This document shows positions 1-7,971 of a stretch of DNA of 64,000 nt, one piece after another. Origin of the DNA: Flavobacterium humi (GTDB taxonomy: Bacteria > Bacteroidota > Bacteroidia > Flavobacteriales > Flavobacteriaceae); the NCBI RefSeq assembly GCF_004745595.1, contig NZ_SRLH01000005.1, positions 186,001-250,000 on the forward strand, in the 5' to 3' direction. The notes under the pieces were generated by a model. That model made no database searches. It had not been told where the DNA came from and saw only the letters and a list, made by a program, of their open reading frames with translations. Both the position numbers and the translations under genes were made by a program. Each line of letters starts with the position of its first letter. Position 1 is the stretch's first letter.

Positions 1-1118
1 AGGGCCAGGTATTTTGGGTTTTCATCCTCAAAAAGATGGAATTGCTTCTGGTTTTGCTTGATAAGCTGGGAAACGATCACGCCGGCTTTCTTAAACAAAA
101 TGCCTTTGTTTTCTTCATAAAGCCGCTCGGCTATCTTAACGGCCGTATTGCTTATGGTCAGTGCCGAATTGGAGGCAAAAGGAAGTGTAACCGAATAATG
201 ATAGTACATTTTGTTTGAAGGCGTTTTATGTTCCATCGTCCCGAGCATGACCGTAATAGTATAGCAACATGACTTTTGAAGGTAGAGTTTTTCCGCGCAT
301 ACGGAGGCAAACGTGGATACTCGTTCGCGCAAGCCGTCAAAATCGGAAATTTTCTTAGGGAAACTCCGGGTAATGGCAATGCTCTTTTTGGTCTCCTTGT
401 CTTCTTCAAGCCCTAAAACCGATTTTCCTTCCAGTTCACTCTTCAGCCTCAGGCCTGTAACGCCCATCTGGCTTTTTATCCAGCTTTCGTGTTTCGGATC
501 GATAAAATCTAATGCGGTATTGATGTTGCGGGCTTTCATTTTTCTTTTCATGCGGTAGCCTATTCCCCAGACATCTTCTATTTTAGTCCATTGCAAGGCC
601 TTTATTCTTTTTTCTTCTGAATCGATGGCATAAACACCTTTTGTTTTTTCAGGGAATTTCCGTGCTATTTTATTGGCGATTTTGGACAATGCTTTGGTCG
701 GTGCAAACCCAACACAAACAGGTATGCTTACCCATTTGAGGATTCTTTTTTTCATTTGGAGGCCGTATTCCTGATAATTTGGGATATCGATACCGTCAAA
801 ATTAAGAAAGGCTTCATCGATGCTGTAAATTTCGATATTGGGAGTGAATTGTTCCAGGATGCACATTACCCTTTGGCTCAAATCACCATATAAGGCATAA
901 TTGGAAGAAAAAACTTTTATGTTGTGCTCTTTGAGCATGTCCCGGATTTTAAATTCAGGAGCTGCCATAGGAACGCCCAGGGCTTTTGCCTCGTCGCTCC
1001 TGGAGATGATGCAGCCGTCGTTGTTGGACAATACCACAACCGGTTTGCCGTTGAATTCCGGTTGGAAAACACGTTCGCAGGACGCATAGAAATTATTGCA
1101 GTCGACTAAAGCATACAT
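1..1118 (-). CDS. umuC: Y-family DNA polymerase, UmuC-like (3' end outside window)
   Basis: Translesion polymerase of the UmuC/DinB type. The start at 1118 reads MYALVDCNNFYASCERVFQP, the typical first palm motif with the metal-binding Asp; YSIDEAFL near residue 100 is the second catalytic motif, followed by a helix-hairpin-helix region (WGIGYRMKRKM) and the little-finger domain. About 372 codons are visible and the stop lies beyond base 1. No umuD-like gene lies directly upstream: the next gene is hit, separated by a hairpin. A short palindrome GTAT-g-ATAC at 1143-1151 lies 25 bases upstream and might be an operator, but it is too short to be convincing. Family assignment is strong; whether it works with a UmuD elsewhere is unknown. 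Confidence 0.93.
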   Translation of the reverse strand, partial: MYALVDCNNFYASCERVFQPEFNGKPVVVLSNNDGCIISRSDEAKALGVPMAAPEFKIRDMLKEHNIKVFSSNYALYGDLSQRVMCILEQFTPNIEIYSIDEAFLNFDGIDIPNYQEYGLQMKKRILKWVSIPVCVGFAPTKALSKIANKIARKFPEKTKGVYAIDSEEKRIKALQWTKIEDVWGIGYRMKRKMKARNINTALDFIDPKHESWIKSQMGVTGLRLKSELEGKSVLGLEEDKETKKSIAITRSFPKKISDFDGLRERVSTFASVCAEKLYLQKSCCYTITVMLGTMEHKTPSNKMYYHYSVTLPFASNSALTISNTAVKIAERLYEENKGILFKKAGVIVSQLIKQNQKQFHLFEDENPKYLA

Positions 1119-1163
1119 AATGTAAAAATACGGAATATCGCTGTATGATACCCTTTATAAATG

Positions 1164-1191
1164 CAAAACCTCTTCGGAAGAAGAGGTTTTG
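1164..1191 (-). terminator. Hairpin terminator after hit
   Basis: An 11-bp perfect stem (CAAAACCTCTT with AAGAGGTTTTG, 6-nt loop) sits 8 bases past the hit stop codon. The following minus-strand tract is only moderately U-rich, so termination may be partial. Confidence 0.6.
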
Positions 1192-1198
1192 TATGTTT

Positions 1199-1588
1199 TT
1201 ATAAATTGTCCTGGATCTGTTTTGCCAGTGCACTAAATTCTTCCGGGGTTAATCGGACTTTGTTCTGAAAGCGCATTTCGTCCATTTCGTTCAGCGGGAT
1301 CAGATGTACGTGGGCGTGCGGTACTTCAAGGCCGATTACCGACATCCCGATCCTTTTGCAGGGAATTGTTTTTTCCAAGGCTGCCGCAACTTTTTTGGAA
1401 AAAGCCATCAAACCTAAATACAGATCGTCTTCCATATCAAAAATCTTGTCGATTTCCTGCTTCGGAATGCATAAAGTATGTCCTTTTGCATTTGGGTTTA
1501 CATCCAGGAAAGCTAAAAAATCAGCATCTTCCGCGATTTTGTAACAAGGGATTTCCCCGTTTACTATTTTAGTGAAAATTGAAGCCAT
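1199..1588 (-). CDS. HIT family (histidine triad) nucleotide-binding protein
   Basis: A 129-residue HIT protein, probably a hydrolase of nucleotide monophosphate derivatives. The C-terminal VPHAHVHLIP holds the triad H91, H93, H95; the N-terminal MASIFTKIVNGEIPCYKI is the usual start of the HINT/HIT family. It lies 41 bases after greA on the same strand, so the two are probably cotranscribed, and a hairpin at 1164-1191 ends the unit. Length fits the family. The physiological substrate cannot be told from sequence. Confidence 0.93.
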   Translation of the reverse strand: MASIFTKIVNGEIPCYKIAEDADFLAFLDVNPNAKGHTLCIPKQEIDKIFDMEDDLYLGLMAFSKKVAAALEKTIPCKRIGMSVIGLEVPHAHVHLIPLNEMDEMRFQNKVRLTPEEFSALAKQIQDNL

Positions 1589-1629
1589 GTTCAGGTTATT
1601 AGGTTTTTTGATACTGCTCCGACGCAGGA

Positions 1630-2106
1630 TTAATCCCTTGAGATTTCAAGGATTTCGAATTTCAAAATGCCGTTTGGCACGTTAATTTCGGCAATTTCCC
1701 CTACGGATTTCCCTAACAGCCCTTTTCCGATAGGAGAAGTTACTGAAATCTTACCGGTTTTCAGGTCGGCTTCGCTTTCGGCAACTAAATGATACGACAT
1801 TTCCATACCATTGGTCTGGTTTTTGATTTTTACATGCGACAAAACCAAAACTTTTGACACGTCCAGTTGTGATTCATCGATTAGGCGTGCATTGGAATAT
1901 ACTTCTTCCAGTTTTTTTATTTTCAGTTCCAAAAGGCCTTGCGCTTCTTTTGCAGCATCGTATTCTGCATTTTCAGATAAGTCGCCTTTGTCTCTTGCAT
2001 CGGCAATGTCTTGTGAGGCTTTAGGACGTTCTATGGCTTTAAGCTGTTCTAATTCTTCTTTTAATTTTTTTAATCCTTCTGCCGTATAATATGATACTGT
2101 ACTCAT
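1630..2106 (-). CDS. greA: Transcription elongation factor GreA
   Basis: A 158-residue GreA: N-terminal coiled coil (about residues 8-75) carrying the tip motif GDLSENAEYDAAKE with the acidic pair D42/E45 that stimulates RNA cleavage by backtracked polymerase, then an FKBP-like C-terminal domain (SPIGKGLLGKSVGE). It is the first gene of a likely greA-hit operon. Its leader holds a -7 box (2163-2170) and immediately after it a terminator-like hairpin (2130-2155) ending 24 bases before the start codon, which suggests control by attenuation. Confidence 0.97.
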   Translation of the reverse strand: MSTVSYYTAEGLKKLKEELEQLKAIERPKASQDIADARDKGDLSENAEYDAAKEAQGLLELKIKKLEEVYSNARLIDESQLDVSKVLVLSHVKIKNQTNGMEMSYHLVAESEADLKTGKISVTSPIGKGLLGKSVGEIAEINVPNGILKFEILEISRD

Positions 2107-2129
2107 AACTTCATCGTTTATATAAATAG

Positions 2130-2155
2130 AAAAAATCCCACTAGCGACGGGATTT
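2130..2155 (-). terminator. Terminator-like hairpin in greA leader
   Basis: Read on the minus strand: AAATCCC, a 9-nt loop, GGGATTT and further T residues (A-run 2130-2135 on the plus strand). It points into greA with no upstream minus-strand gene to terminate, so it is an attenuator candidate rather than an end-of-gene terminator. Confidence 0.55.
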
Positions 2156-2162
2156 CTTTCTA

Positions 2163-2170
2163 CAAAGATA
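2163..2170 (-). promoter_or_regulatory. greA -7 promoter box
   Basis: TATCTTTG on the minus strand matches the flavobacterial -7 consensus TAnnTTTG exactly. I see no TTG at the usual 17-23 base distance (the nearest is 13 bases away). Transcription would start around 2156-2158, right at the base of the leader hairpin. Confidence 0.55.
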
Positions 2171-2270
2171 TTATTTTTTATTTCAAATTGAAATTTATTT
2201 GCTATTCCTATGCATTACAAAGTTAATTAAATTAAATTTGTTCTAAACAATTAAGAGTTATTTTTTTATT

Positions 2271-2696
2271 ATGAAACAGTATTTATTTCTAGTGGTAGCT
2301 TTAATTGCTTTATCCTGTTCGAAGGACCGGGTGGTAAACAGTAATCCGTACTTGCAGAATGTTGGCTTTTCTAAAGAAATCAACACTAACCTGCCTTCTT
2401 ACAACGGATTGCAGTTTCCTAGTAACCCTGTTTTGATAACAGATGCCGATGCAGGTATAAAAGGGATTATCGTGATGAAAGTCGGGACGAACGATTACAG
2501 GGCTTTTGAGGCGAGTTGCCCCAATCAGTACCCAAGCGATTGCTCAAGGATGACGATAAACGGCATTAATGCAAAATGCCCGTGTGAAAATTATGAATAC
2601 AGTTTGTTCACTGGAGTTGGAAATGCACAATACCCTTTAAAGACTTATAGGGTAGAGGCAAACAGCGACGGAAGCATGCTGAGAGTGTATAATTAA
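2271..2696 (+). CDS. Lipoprotein with degenerate Rieske-like fold
   Basis: A 141-residue protein with a lipoprotein signal (lipobox LSC near residue 16), so likely membrane anchored after export. The C-terminal half has the layout of a Rieske [2Fe-2S] domain: SCPNQ, then KCPCENYEYSLFTG, where true Rieske proteins have CxH and CPxHxxxF. The two histidine ligands are missing, so a 2Fe-2S Rieske cluster is not expected; the four cysteines may form disulfides. TAAATTTG at 2233-2240 is a plausible -7 box. It stands alone between the divergent greA and the convergent receptor gene. The specific function is unknown. Confidence 0.8.
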   Translation: MKQYLFLVVALIALSCSKDRVVNSNPYLQNVGFSKEINTNLPSYNGLQFPSNPVLITDADAGIKGIIVMKVGTNDYRAFEASCPNQYPSDCSRMTINGINAKCPCENYEYSLFTGVGNAQYPLKTYRVEANSDGSMLRVYN

Positions 2697-2700
2697 AAAA

Positions 2701-2724
2701 GGAGCCCAAAAGGCTCCTTTTTTT
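2701..2724. terminator. Bidirectional terminator
   Basis: GGAGCC / GGCTCC stem with 5-nt loop, A-run before and seven T after, between the convergent lipoprotein and TonB receptor genes; its right edge touches the receptor stop codon. Confidence 0.85.
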
Positions 2725-4882
2725 AGAATTTCAGGGTAAGGCCGGCCAGTATATTGGCTCCCGCCTGCGGGTAATATCCGGCTCCTTCTATAGTGGTCAC
2801 GGCCGGTGGGTTAGACCAGGTGTCGTCATAGGTGTAAAAGTATCCGTTTGAGATGTATTCCTTGTTTAGTATATTGTTGGCCAGTACGGAAATTACAATC
2901 GATTTGAAAACCTTTTTGGTTTCGATTTCATAGGTTATGTTCAGGTCATTGATGAAATAACTGTCTAATTTAGAAGATTCCGCGTCAATATTCCCCATAA
3001 ACTGCTCTCCTATGAATTTCGACAATAATGAGATCTGCAACGGTTTCAGCGGTGAGAACGTTAGGATATTCCCGGCAATGATTTCCGGCGAAAAAGAAAC
3101 ATTTGTTTCTCCCAGGTTTTGTAAAACACCGTCACGCTGAAAATAGAAATCCTGGTTCCTGCTTCGGCTTATAGCCACATTCGGCTGGATGGACCACTGG
3201 TTGGAAAGCAGGAATTTCGCGTCAACTTCCAAACCTATCCTGTAGCTTTTCCCACTGTTTTCGGCAATTGGCGTCCCTACGTCGTTTAATGCCCCGGTCA
3301 GTACCAATTGATCTTTGTACAACATGTAATAAGCGTTTATATTCAGTTTCGCTTTCGCATTGGCAAAACGCCAGCCTAGTTCAAAATCGTTTAGTTTTTC
3401 AGGTTTTACGTTGCTGTTTTCAAAATCTTCCCTTTTGGGTTCGCGGTTCGCACGGGCATAGGAAAAATAGATATTGTTGTTTTGGTTGGGCGAAAAGGTC
3501 AGTCCGGCTTTTGGATTGAAAAAATCGAACGTTTCATTTACAAAATCCGGCTGCAGGCCATTGGCTTTGTAATTTACTTTCCGGAATTGGAGGTCACCAA
3601 AAACATTCAATTGTTTTAGCACTTGGTAATTGGCTTTGGCGAAAAAGTTCAAGTCGGTTTTTATACCGAAATCATCATAATAATGATCGCCTAATTCGCT
3701 GGTTGAAGCATAACGTGCCCAAATCACTTTCCCGAAATGCAGGCCTTCGTATTTGTTTGCGCCACCACCCAGGATGACAGCAAGTTTGTCGTTGGTGTAA
3801 TTTGCAGAAAAAGTGGTGCCGTAAAAATCATTGTCCAGCCATTTCTGGCGGATCAGGTCGGTTGTGGTGCCTGGGCCCGCAGGAGTCATATTGTATTCGG
3901 TAAAATCAGCATCTTCCTTGTAATTTTCATAAAAACCTTTTCCTTTGGTGTAGTGGAAAGCCAGATTGGTGTTCCAGTTTTCGGAAATGGTTTCATTCCA
4001 ATGCAACTGGTAATGGTCTTGTTGGTAATTATCGACTTCATTGTCATAAAAACGGGTGTTCCCGAATTCATCTGTATACATTCCTGCGGTATTGAAGGTC
4101 CTGTCGTTTTTTAGTTTTTCAGGATCTTCCAGTCCGTTCCAGGATTGATAGGTTATTTCTTTTCCGCCAAAAACCAACGCTTTGATCTTGGTGGTTTTAC
4201 CCAGGTAAGAGCCTTGCAGGAAATAAGATTTCAAATTAGAGGAAGCCCTGTCGATATAACCGTCGGAATTGATTTTGGACAATCTTCCCGAAATCTCGAA
4301 CTGGTCATTCATAATCCCCGTATTGAATTTGACGGTATGCTTGTGTGTATTGAAACTTCCGTAGGAATTTGAAATTTCGCCTCCCGCACGGGCACTGGTA
4401 GCTTCGGTTAGTACATTCAGGCTTGCTCCAAAAGCGCCTGCTCCATTGGTTGATGTCCCCACACCGCGCTGCAGCTGGATGCTTTCTGCCGAAGAAGCAA
4501 AATCGGGCATGTTTACCCAAAAAGTACCATGGCTTTCCGAATCATTGTAAGGGATTCCGTTGATGGTTACATTCACACGGGTCGCATCGCTGCCACGAAC
4601 CCGGATACCGGTGTAGCCTACACCATTTCCTGCATCTGAAGTAGTAACAACCGATGGTAAAAAGTTCATCAGGACCGGGATATCCTGCCCAAGGTTTCGT
4701 TTGGCAATTTCTTTTTTGCCGAAATTTGAAAAAGTCACCGGCGTTTTTTCGTTGGCACGGACAGCCTGGACCATCACTTCTTCAAGATTCTTGGTTTTGG
4801 TGGAATCGGCCTGTTGCGAAAAAGCAACAGTGCCAACTAGCAGGCAAAGTGCTGCAATACTGGAATGGAATACGGTTTTCAT
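2723..4882 (-). CDS. TonB-dependent outer-membrane receptor, likely thiamin uptake
   Basis: A 719-residue TonB-dependent receptor: signal peptide to about residue 22 (VAFSQ), TonB-box-like segment KNLEEVMVQAVRA, plug domain with GIRVRGSDATRVNVTINGIP and SIQLQRGVGTSTNGAGAFG, then a 22-strand type barrel ending in LTLKF with a terminal aromatic residue. The leader contains a TPP riboswitch (4972-5055), so expression should fall when thiamin pyrophosphate is abundant and the substrate is most likely thiamin or a related compound. The start codon lies at the end of a 7-bp hairpin (4881-4899). The function call rests on the riboswitch, which is strong indirect evidence. Confidence 0.92.
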   Translation of the reverse strand: MKTVFHSSIAALCLLVGTVAFSQQADSTKTKNLEEVMVQAVRANEKTPVTFSNFGKKEIAKRNLGQDIPVLMNFLPSVVTTSDAGNGVGYTGIRVRGSDATRVNVTINGIPYNDSESHGTFWVNMPDFASSAESIQLQRGVGTSTNGAGAFGASLNVLTEATSARAGGEISNSYGSFNTHKHTVKFNTGIMNDQFEISGRLSKINSDGYIDRASSNLKSYFLQGSYLGKTTKIKALVFGGKEITYQSWNGLEDPEKLKNDRTFNTAGMYTDEFGNTRFYDNEVDNYQQDHYQLHWNETISENWNTNLAFHYTKGKGFYENYKEDADFTEYNMTPAGPGTTTDLIRQKWLDNDFYGTTFSANYTNDKLAVILGGGANKYEGLHFGKVIWARYASTSELGDHYYDDFGIKTDLNFFAKANYQVLKQLNVFGDLQFRKVNYKANGLQPDFVNETFDFFNPKAGLTFSPNQNNNIYFSYARANREPKREDFENSNVKPEKLNDFELGWRFANAKAKLNINAYYMLYKDQLVLTGALNDVGTPIAENSGKSYRIGLEVDAKFLLSNQWSIQPNVAISRSRNQDFYFQRDGVLQNLGETNVSFSPEIIAGNILTFSPLKPLQISLLSKFIGEQFMGNIDAESSKLDSYFINDLNITYEIETKKVFKSIVISVLANNILNKEYISNGYFYTYDDTWSNPPAVTTIEGAGYYPQAGANILAGLTLKF

Positions 4883-4971
4883 TCGTAATAACTACGAATA
4901 AAAGGGGCAATTATTCTTTTTAAAATTAATAATGGTTAAGTTACAACAGGATAACAGAAGTTTCCTCTTGT

Positions 4972-5055
4972 ATGCATCCCTTGGCAACATTACTTGCCCA
5001 GGTTCTTTGGGTATAATCTCAGCTCGTTATTTAGAGCACCCCTTTGAGACGGGGC
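4972..5055 (-). ncRNA. TPP riboswitch (THI element)
   Basis: The minus strand has the conserved THI-box elements in order: GGGGTGC, GCTGAGA, ATACCC, GAACCTG, GTAATG, and AAGGGATGC, with the correct P2-P5 layout. It lies about 90 bases before the receptor start codon. Downstream, CCCCTTT (minus strand, 4901-4907) is complementary to the AAAGGGG of the aptamer (5039-5045), and a hairpin overlaps the start codon, giving a plausible translational expression platform. Confidence 0.93.
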
Positions 5056-5089
5056 AAAAATACTGTATTTTTTTCAGGAATGAAAAGAA

Positions 5090-5842
5090 TTAATACTTTT
5101 TAAGTTCAAATGCATTCCCGTCGAAAACACCGTATGTAAAATAACCGATCCAATCGCCCAGGTTGATGTATTTTGAGTTTTCGTTCAATTGGATTTCCAT
5201 AGGCAAATGACGGTGGCCAAAAACAAAATAGTCGTAATGCTTGCTTTCCAGTTTCCTTTTGGCATATTGTACCAGCCATTCGTTGTCTTCTCCTAAAAAA
5301 CGTACATCTTCATCTCCTGAAATCAGTTTGTTCTTGACCGATAGATATTGGGCCAATCGTACGCCCAGGTCCGGATGCAACCATCTGAAAAGTGATTTGG
5401 AAAAAGGATTGGTGAATACTTTTTTCATGCGTTTGTAGCCTTTGTCACCAGGGCCGAGGCCATCGCCGTGGCCAATCAGGAATTCCTTGCCATTGAAGGT
5501 GAATTCTTTTGTGGTATGGTAAACAGGAATGTTGAGTTCTTTCTGGAAATAATCGTCCATCCATAAATCGTGGTTGCCTACAAAAAAATAAACGGGGATG
5601 CCGCTGTCACGGATTTCTGCCAGCTTGCCCAGTACCCTTACAAAACCTTTCGGGACAACCGTTTTATATTCGAACCAGAAATCAAATAAATCACCCAATA
5701 GGAAGATAGCTTCGGCGTCCTTTTTCACTTCATCAAGCCAGGCCACAAATTTTTGTTCCCTTGGGAAACTGGCTTCCGGTGTGGGAGCACCCAAATGCTG
5801 GTCGCTGGCAAAATATATTTTTTTGGAAGGGGAAAGTATCAT
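5090..5842 (-). CDS. lpxH: UDP-2,3-diacylglucosamine diphosphatase (LpxH family)
   Basis: A 250-residue calcineurin-like metallophosphoesterase of the LpxH type, which cleaves UDP-2,3-diacylglucosamine to lipid X in lipid A synthesis at the inner membrane. Metal-binding motifs are seen in order: D14-x-H16 (ASDQHLG), GDLFD 50-54, GNHD 89-92, GHGDG, and GHRH in the C-terminal part. Length and motif spacing fit LpxH of Bacteroidota. It is separated from the upstream protease gene by a strong terminator and has its own -7 box at 5860-5867, so it is probably monocistronic. Confidence 0.9.
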   Translation of the reverse strand: MILSPSKKIYFASDQHLGAPTPEASFPREQKFVAWLDEVKKDAEAIFLLGDLFDFWFEYKTVVPKGFVRVLGKLAEIRDSGIPVYFFVGNHDLWMDDYFQKELNIPVYHTTKEFTFNGKEFLIGHGDGLGPGDKGYKRMKKVFTNPFSKSLFRWLHPDLGVRLAQYLSVKNKLISGDEDVRFLGEDNEWLVQYAKRKLESKHYDYFVFGHRHLPMEIQLNENSKYINLGDWIGYFTYGVFDGNAFELKKY

Positions 5843-5859
5843 CTTGGTTTTATTTGTTC

Positions 5860-5867
5860 CAAAGATA
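5860..5867 (-). promoter_or_regulatory. lpxH -7 promoter box
   Basis: TATCTTTG on the minus strand, an exact TAnnTTTG match 17 bases before the lpxH start; no clear TTG box upstream. Confidence 0.5.
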
Positions 5868-5904
5868 AGAATTGTTCCCTTAATTTACAGTTTCTTTCCT
5901 ATAG

Positions 5905-5933
5905 CAAAAAAGCCTCAATTAAGAGGCTTTTTT
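5905..5933 (-). terminator. Terminator after C1 peptidase gene
   Basis: AAAAAAGCCTC / GAGGCTTTTTT stem with 6-nt loop; ends the peptidase transcript and insulates lpxH. Confidence 0.85.
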
Positions 5934-5972
5934 CAGTTCTGAGATTAACTTAACCGAAATTACATAACAAAA

Positions 5973-6944
5973 CTATTGTGCTGTATTGGCGGCGGCATTA
6001 GGAAGGATACATCCCATCCAATTGAAAGCCCCTCTGGCAATATTGTCGTAAGTAACATAAAAATAACCGCTGCGCCCCCAAGATGCTCCCCAGGAATTCA
6101 AAACTTTAAACTGACGTGTCGCATCATCGTAACCTACTATGCAAACGCAGTGACCTCCCTGACGGGATCCGTACAGGCTTGACCAAACATGGTTGTATAA
6201 TCGAATATCATAGAAACTCTGGTTCACATCAAAACAGGCGGCAACTGGGTAATTCTGATTTAGGTAGTATTTAATGTCGTTTACGTTGGTGGTGTTTACG
6301 TTAAACCATCCGCTGGATTTCCTTCCGGCTGCCCATGTCCTTTGTTGTGTAGTCGGTTGCGTGTAACATCCGCCGGATACGTAAGGCATTTGGGAATTAC
6401 TGCATTGCCCCTGGTTTTTAATTAGGTTCATCGCGTCATTCGGATACGAACCCGCGCCGCAATTCCCCAATTTAATCTGGTTGTATACATAGGCTGCACT
6501 TCTCAAGGCGCCACCCCAGTTTGATTGGTGCACGGTATTGTTAATATAACGAGTGATTCCGTGGGCGGCATATCCGATACCCCATCCTACACAGGAACCT
6601 TCATTACCCTGGTCTCCCACAGGAGGCAACGGAACATATTTTGAAGCAGCGGCTTGTGTGGAAAAGGCATCTCTTTGTTCTGCCGTGCTTAAATCAGGAC
6701 GTAATTCGGCGATTTTTGCCTGGTATTCGGAAGGAGACAGGAATTTGATGCTTTTCAGGTAGGCCTCAGAAAACGGCTCACATCCGTATCTTCCTTTGTC
6801 TAAGAGATTTACCTTTCCGTCCATTAATTTTTCCTGATCCGGCGTGTTATCTGTCTTTTCGTTTTGACACGAAGTCAAAATAAGTGCCCCAAACAGGGCG
6901 AGCCCTATTTTTCTGGCCCACGATTTTAAAAGGTTTTTTTTCAT
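5973..6944 (-). CDS. Papain-like (C1 family) cysteine peptidase, lipoprotein
   Basis: A 323-residue secreted lipoprotein: signal peptide with lipobox ILTSC, lipidated Cys at 26. The papain fold follows: PVGDQGNEGSCVGWGIGYAA gives oxyanion Gln112 and nucleophile Cys118, GGHCVCIVGYDD gives His at about 265, and LNSWGASWG gives the Asn at about 283. All catalytic residues are present, so it should be active, in the periplasm or on the outer surface. The segment at residues 27-100 may act as a pro-region. The gene stands alone with a terminator at 5905-5933. Substrate unknown. Confidence 0.9.
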   Translation of the reverse strand: MKKNLLKSWARKIGLALFGALILTSCQNEKTDNTPDQEKLMDGKVNLLDKGRYGCEPFSEAYLKSIKFLSPSEYQAKIAELRPDLSTAEQRDAFSTQAAASKYVPLPPVGDQGNEGSCVGWGIGYAAHGITRYINNTVHQSNWGGALRSAAYVYNQIKLGNCGAGSYPNDAMNLIKNQGQCSNSQMPYVSGGCYTQPTTQQRTWAAGRKSSGWFNVNTTNVNDIKYYLNQNYPVAACFDVNQSFYDIRLYNHVWSSLYGSRQGGHCVCIVGYDDATRQFKVLNSWGASWGRSGYFYVTYDNIARGAFNWMGCILPNAAANTAQ

Positions 6945-7096
6945 AAATTTGGGTTTTAGTAGTTAAAAATTTTAATTATCCAAAAATATTGTTAAAATTT
7001 GCAATATTTATTGTTAAAGTGAACCACATCTTTGACTTATCTTTACCACAGATATTTTGGTGAAGTTTGGATAAACTCTTAATCGCTTATTTGAGT

Positions 7097-7939
7097 ATGG
7101 AAAACATTATTGAGGAATTAAAAAAAGGCATACTGAAGGCTCCTGCGGTTCTTAATAGTTCTCTGGTGAGCGTTAAAATCTGGAAGAGGGCCCAGTACAT
7201 CATCCTTTCTGAAATTATTTCTGAAAGTTTGTCTAAATCCGCATATCTCCAGGGTGCCCGGAAACACGAATTGGGGACAACAATCTCCAGTACGACGCTC
7301 CATCGGATTTTCACCAATGATTATTCCAATTCTGAAAATTCGGATTTGCGGTTTTTGAAAACGCTCGATAAATTGGCCATTTTTATCGGATACACATCTT
7401 TAAATCATTTTTTGTCCAAAGAAGCCATTGCCCAGGAACTGGAACTGGCGGCGGCTGCAGAGACCAACAAGAATGAGGAACTGCTTGGTGATTTCGAAAA
7501 ATTGATTACGCAGTACTGCCAGGAAGAATTCAATAGTTTGCTTAAACTTCCTGAGGTTGATTTGGGGAATTTGTCCCATTTTATTTTTGAAGACGGCCCG
7601 CTAACGCAAAGGATCCATGATTTGATCAGCCAGATAGCCCAATTGGGTTATCAGTTAAATACGATGAACAACCGTTCCAATTTTGAATTGTATGATTTTA
7701 AAATATGCTCTTTAAACGACACCCTGGCTGTTATTACCGCGCAGGAATTCTGGAACCTGGATTTCCGGGACGATGACGGGAATTTCCGCAATGCCTACAG
7801 CCATGTCAACAAGCAGACGTATTTTATAAAGAAACAGCACGGTATCTGGAAAATCTGGGACAACCACAATCCGGACTATAAGACGATCATTAATGATATG
7901 TCAGAGAATATGAGAAAGCACATAAAAAATCCCGTTTGA
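7097..7939 (+). CDS. HTH-like N-terminal plus NTF2-like C-terminal protein
   Basis: A roughly 280-residue cytoplasmic-looking protein of unknown function. The N-terminal part has the Bacteroidota pattern ISSTTLHRIF followed by FLKTLDKLAIFIGYTSLNHFL, which resembles the small XRE-like DNA-binding module (S-x-x-TL-x-R-x-F ... TLD-x-LA-x-x-xGY) found in regulators of this phylum. The C-terminal 100 residues (from ELYDFKICSLND to QHGIWKIWDNHN) look like an NTF2/SnoaL-type fold. No signal peptide or membrane segment is seen. The ATG at 7097 is preferred over the in-frame ATG at 7067 because a promoter-like ATATTTTG ends only a few bases before 7067. The stop codon sits in the loop of the terminator hairpin. 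Confidence 0.75.
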   Translation: MENIIEELKKGILKAPAVLNSSLVSVKIWKRAQYIILSEIISESLSKSAYLQGARKHELGTTISSTTLHRIFTNDYSNSENSDLRFLKTLDKLAIFIGYTSLNHFLSKEAIAQELELAAAAETNKNEELLGDFEKLITQYCQEEFNSLLKLPEVDLGNLSHFIFEDGPLTQRIHDLISQIAQLGYQLNTMNNRSNFELYDFKICSLNDTLAVITAQEFWNLDFRDDDGNFRNAYSHVNKQTYFIKKQHGIWKIWDNHNPDYKTIINDMSENMRKHIKNPV

Positions 7940-7957
7940 TCGAACGGGATTTTTTTA
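7924..7957. terminator. Bidirectional terminator containing a stop codon
   Basis: ATCCCGTT / AACGGGAT stem flanked by A and T runs; the TGA stop of the upstream gene lies in the loop. Also serves the convergent MFS gene. Confidence 0.85.
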
Positions 7958-7971
7958 TAGTAAAGAATAGT

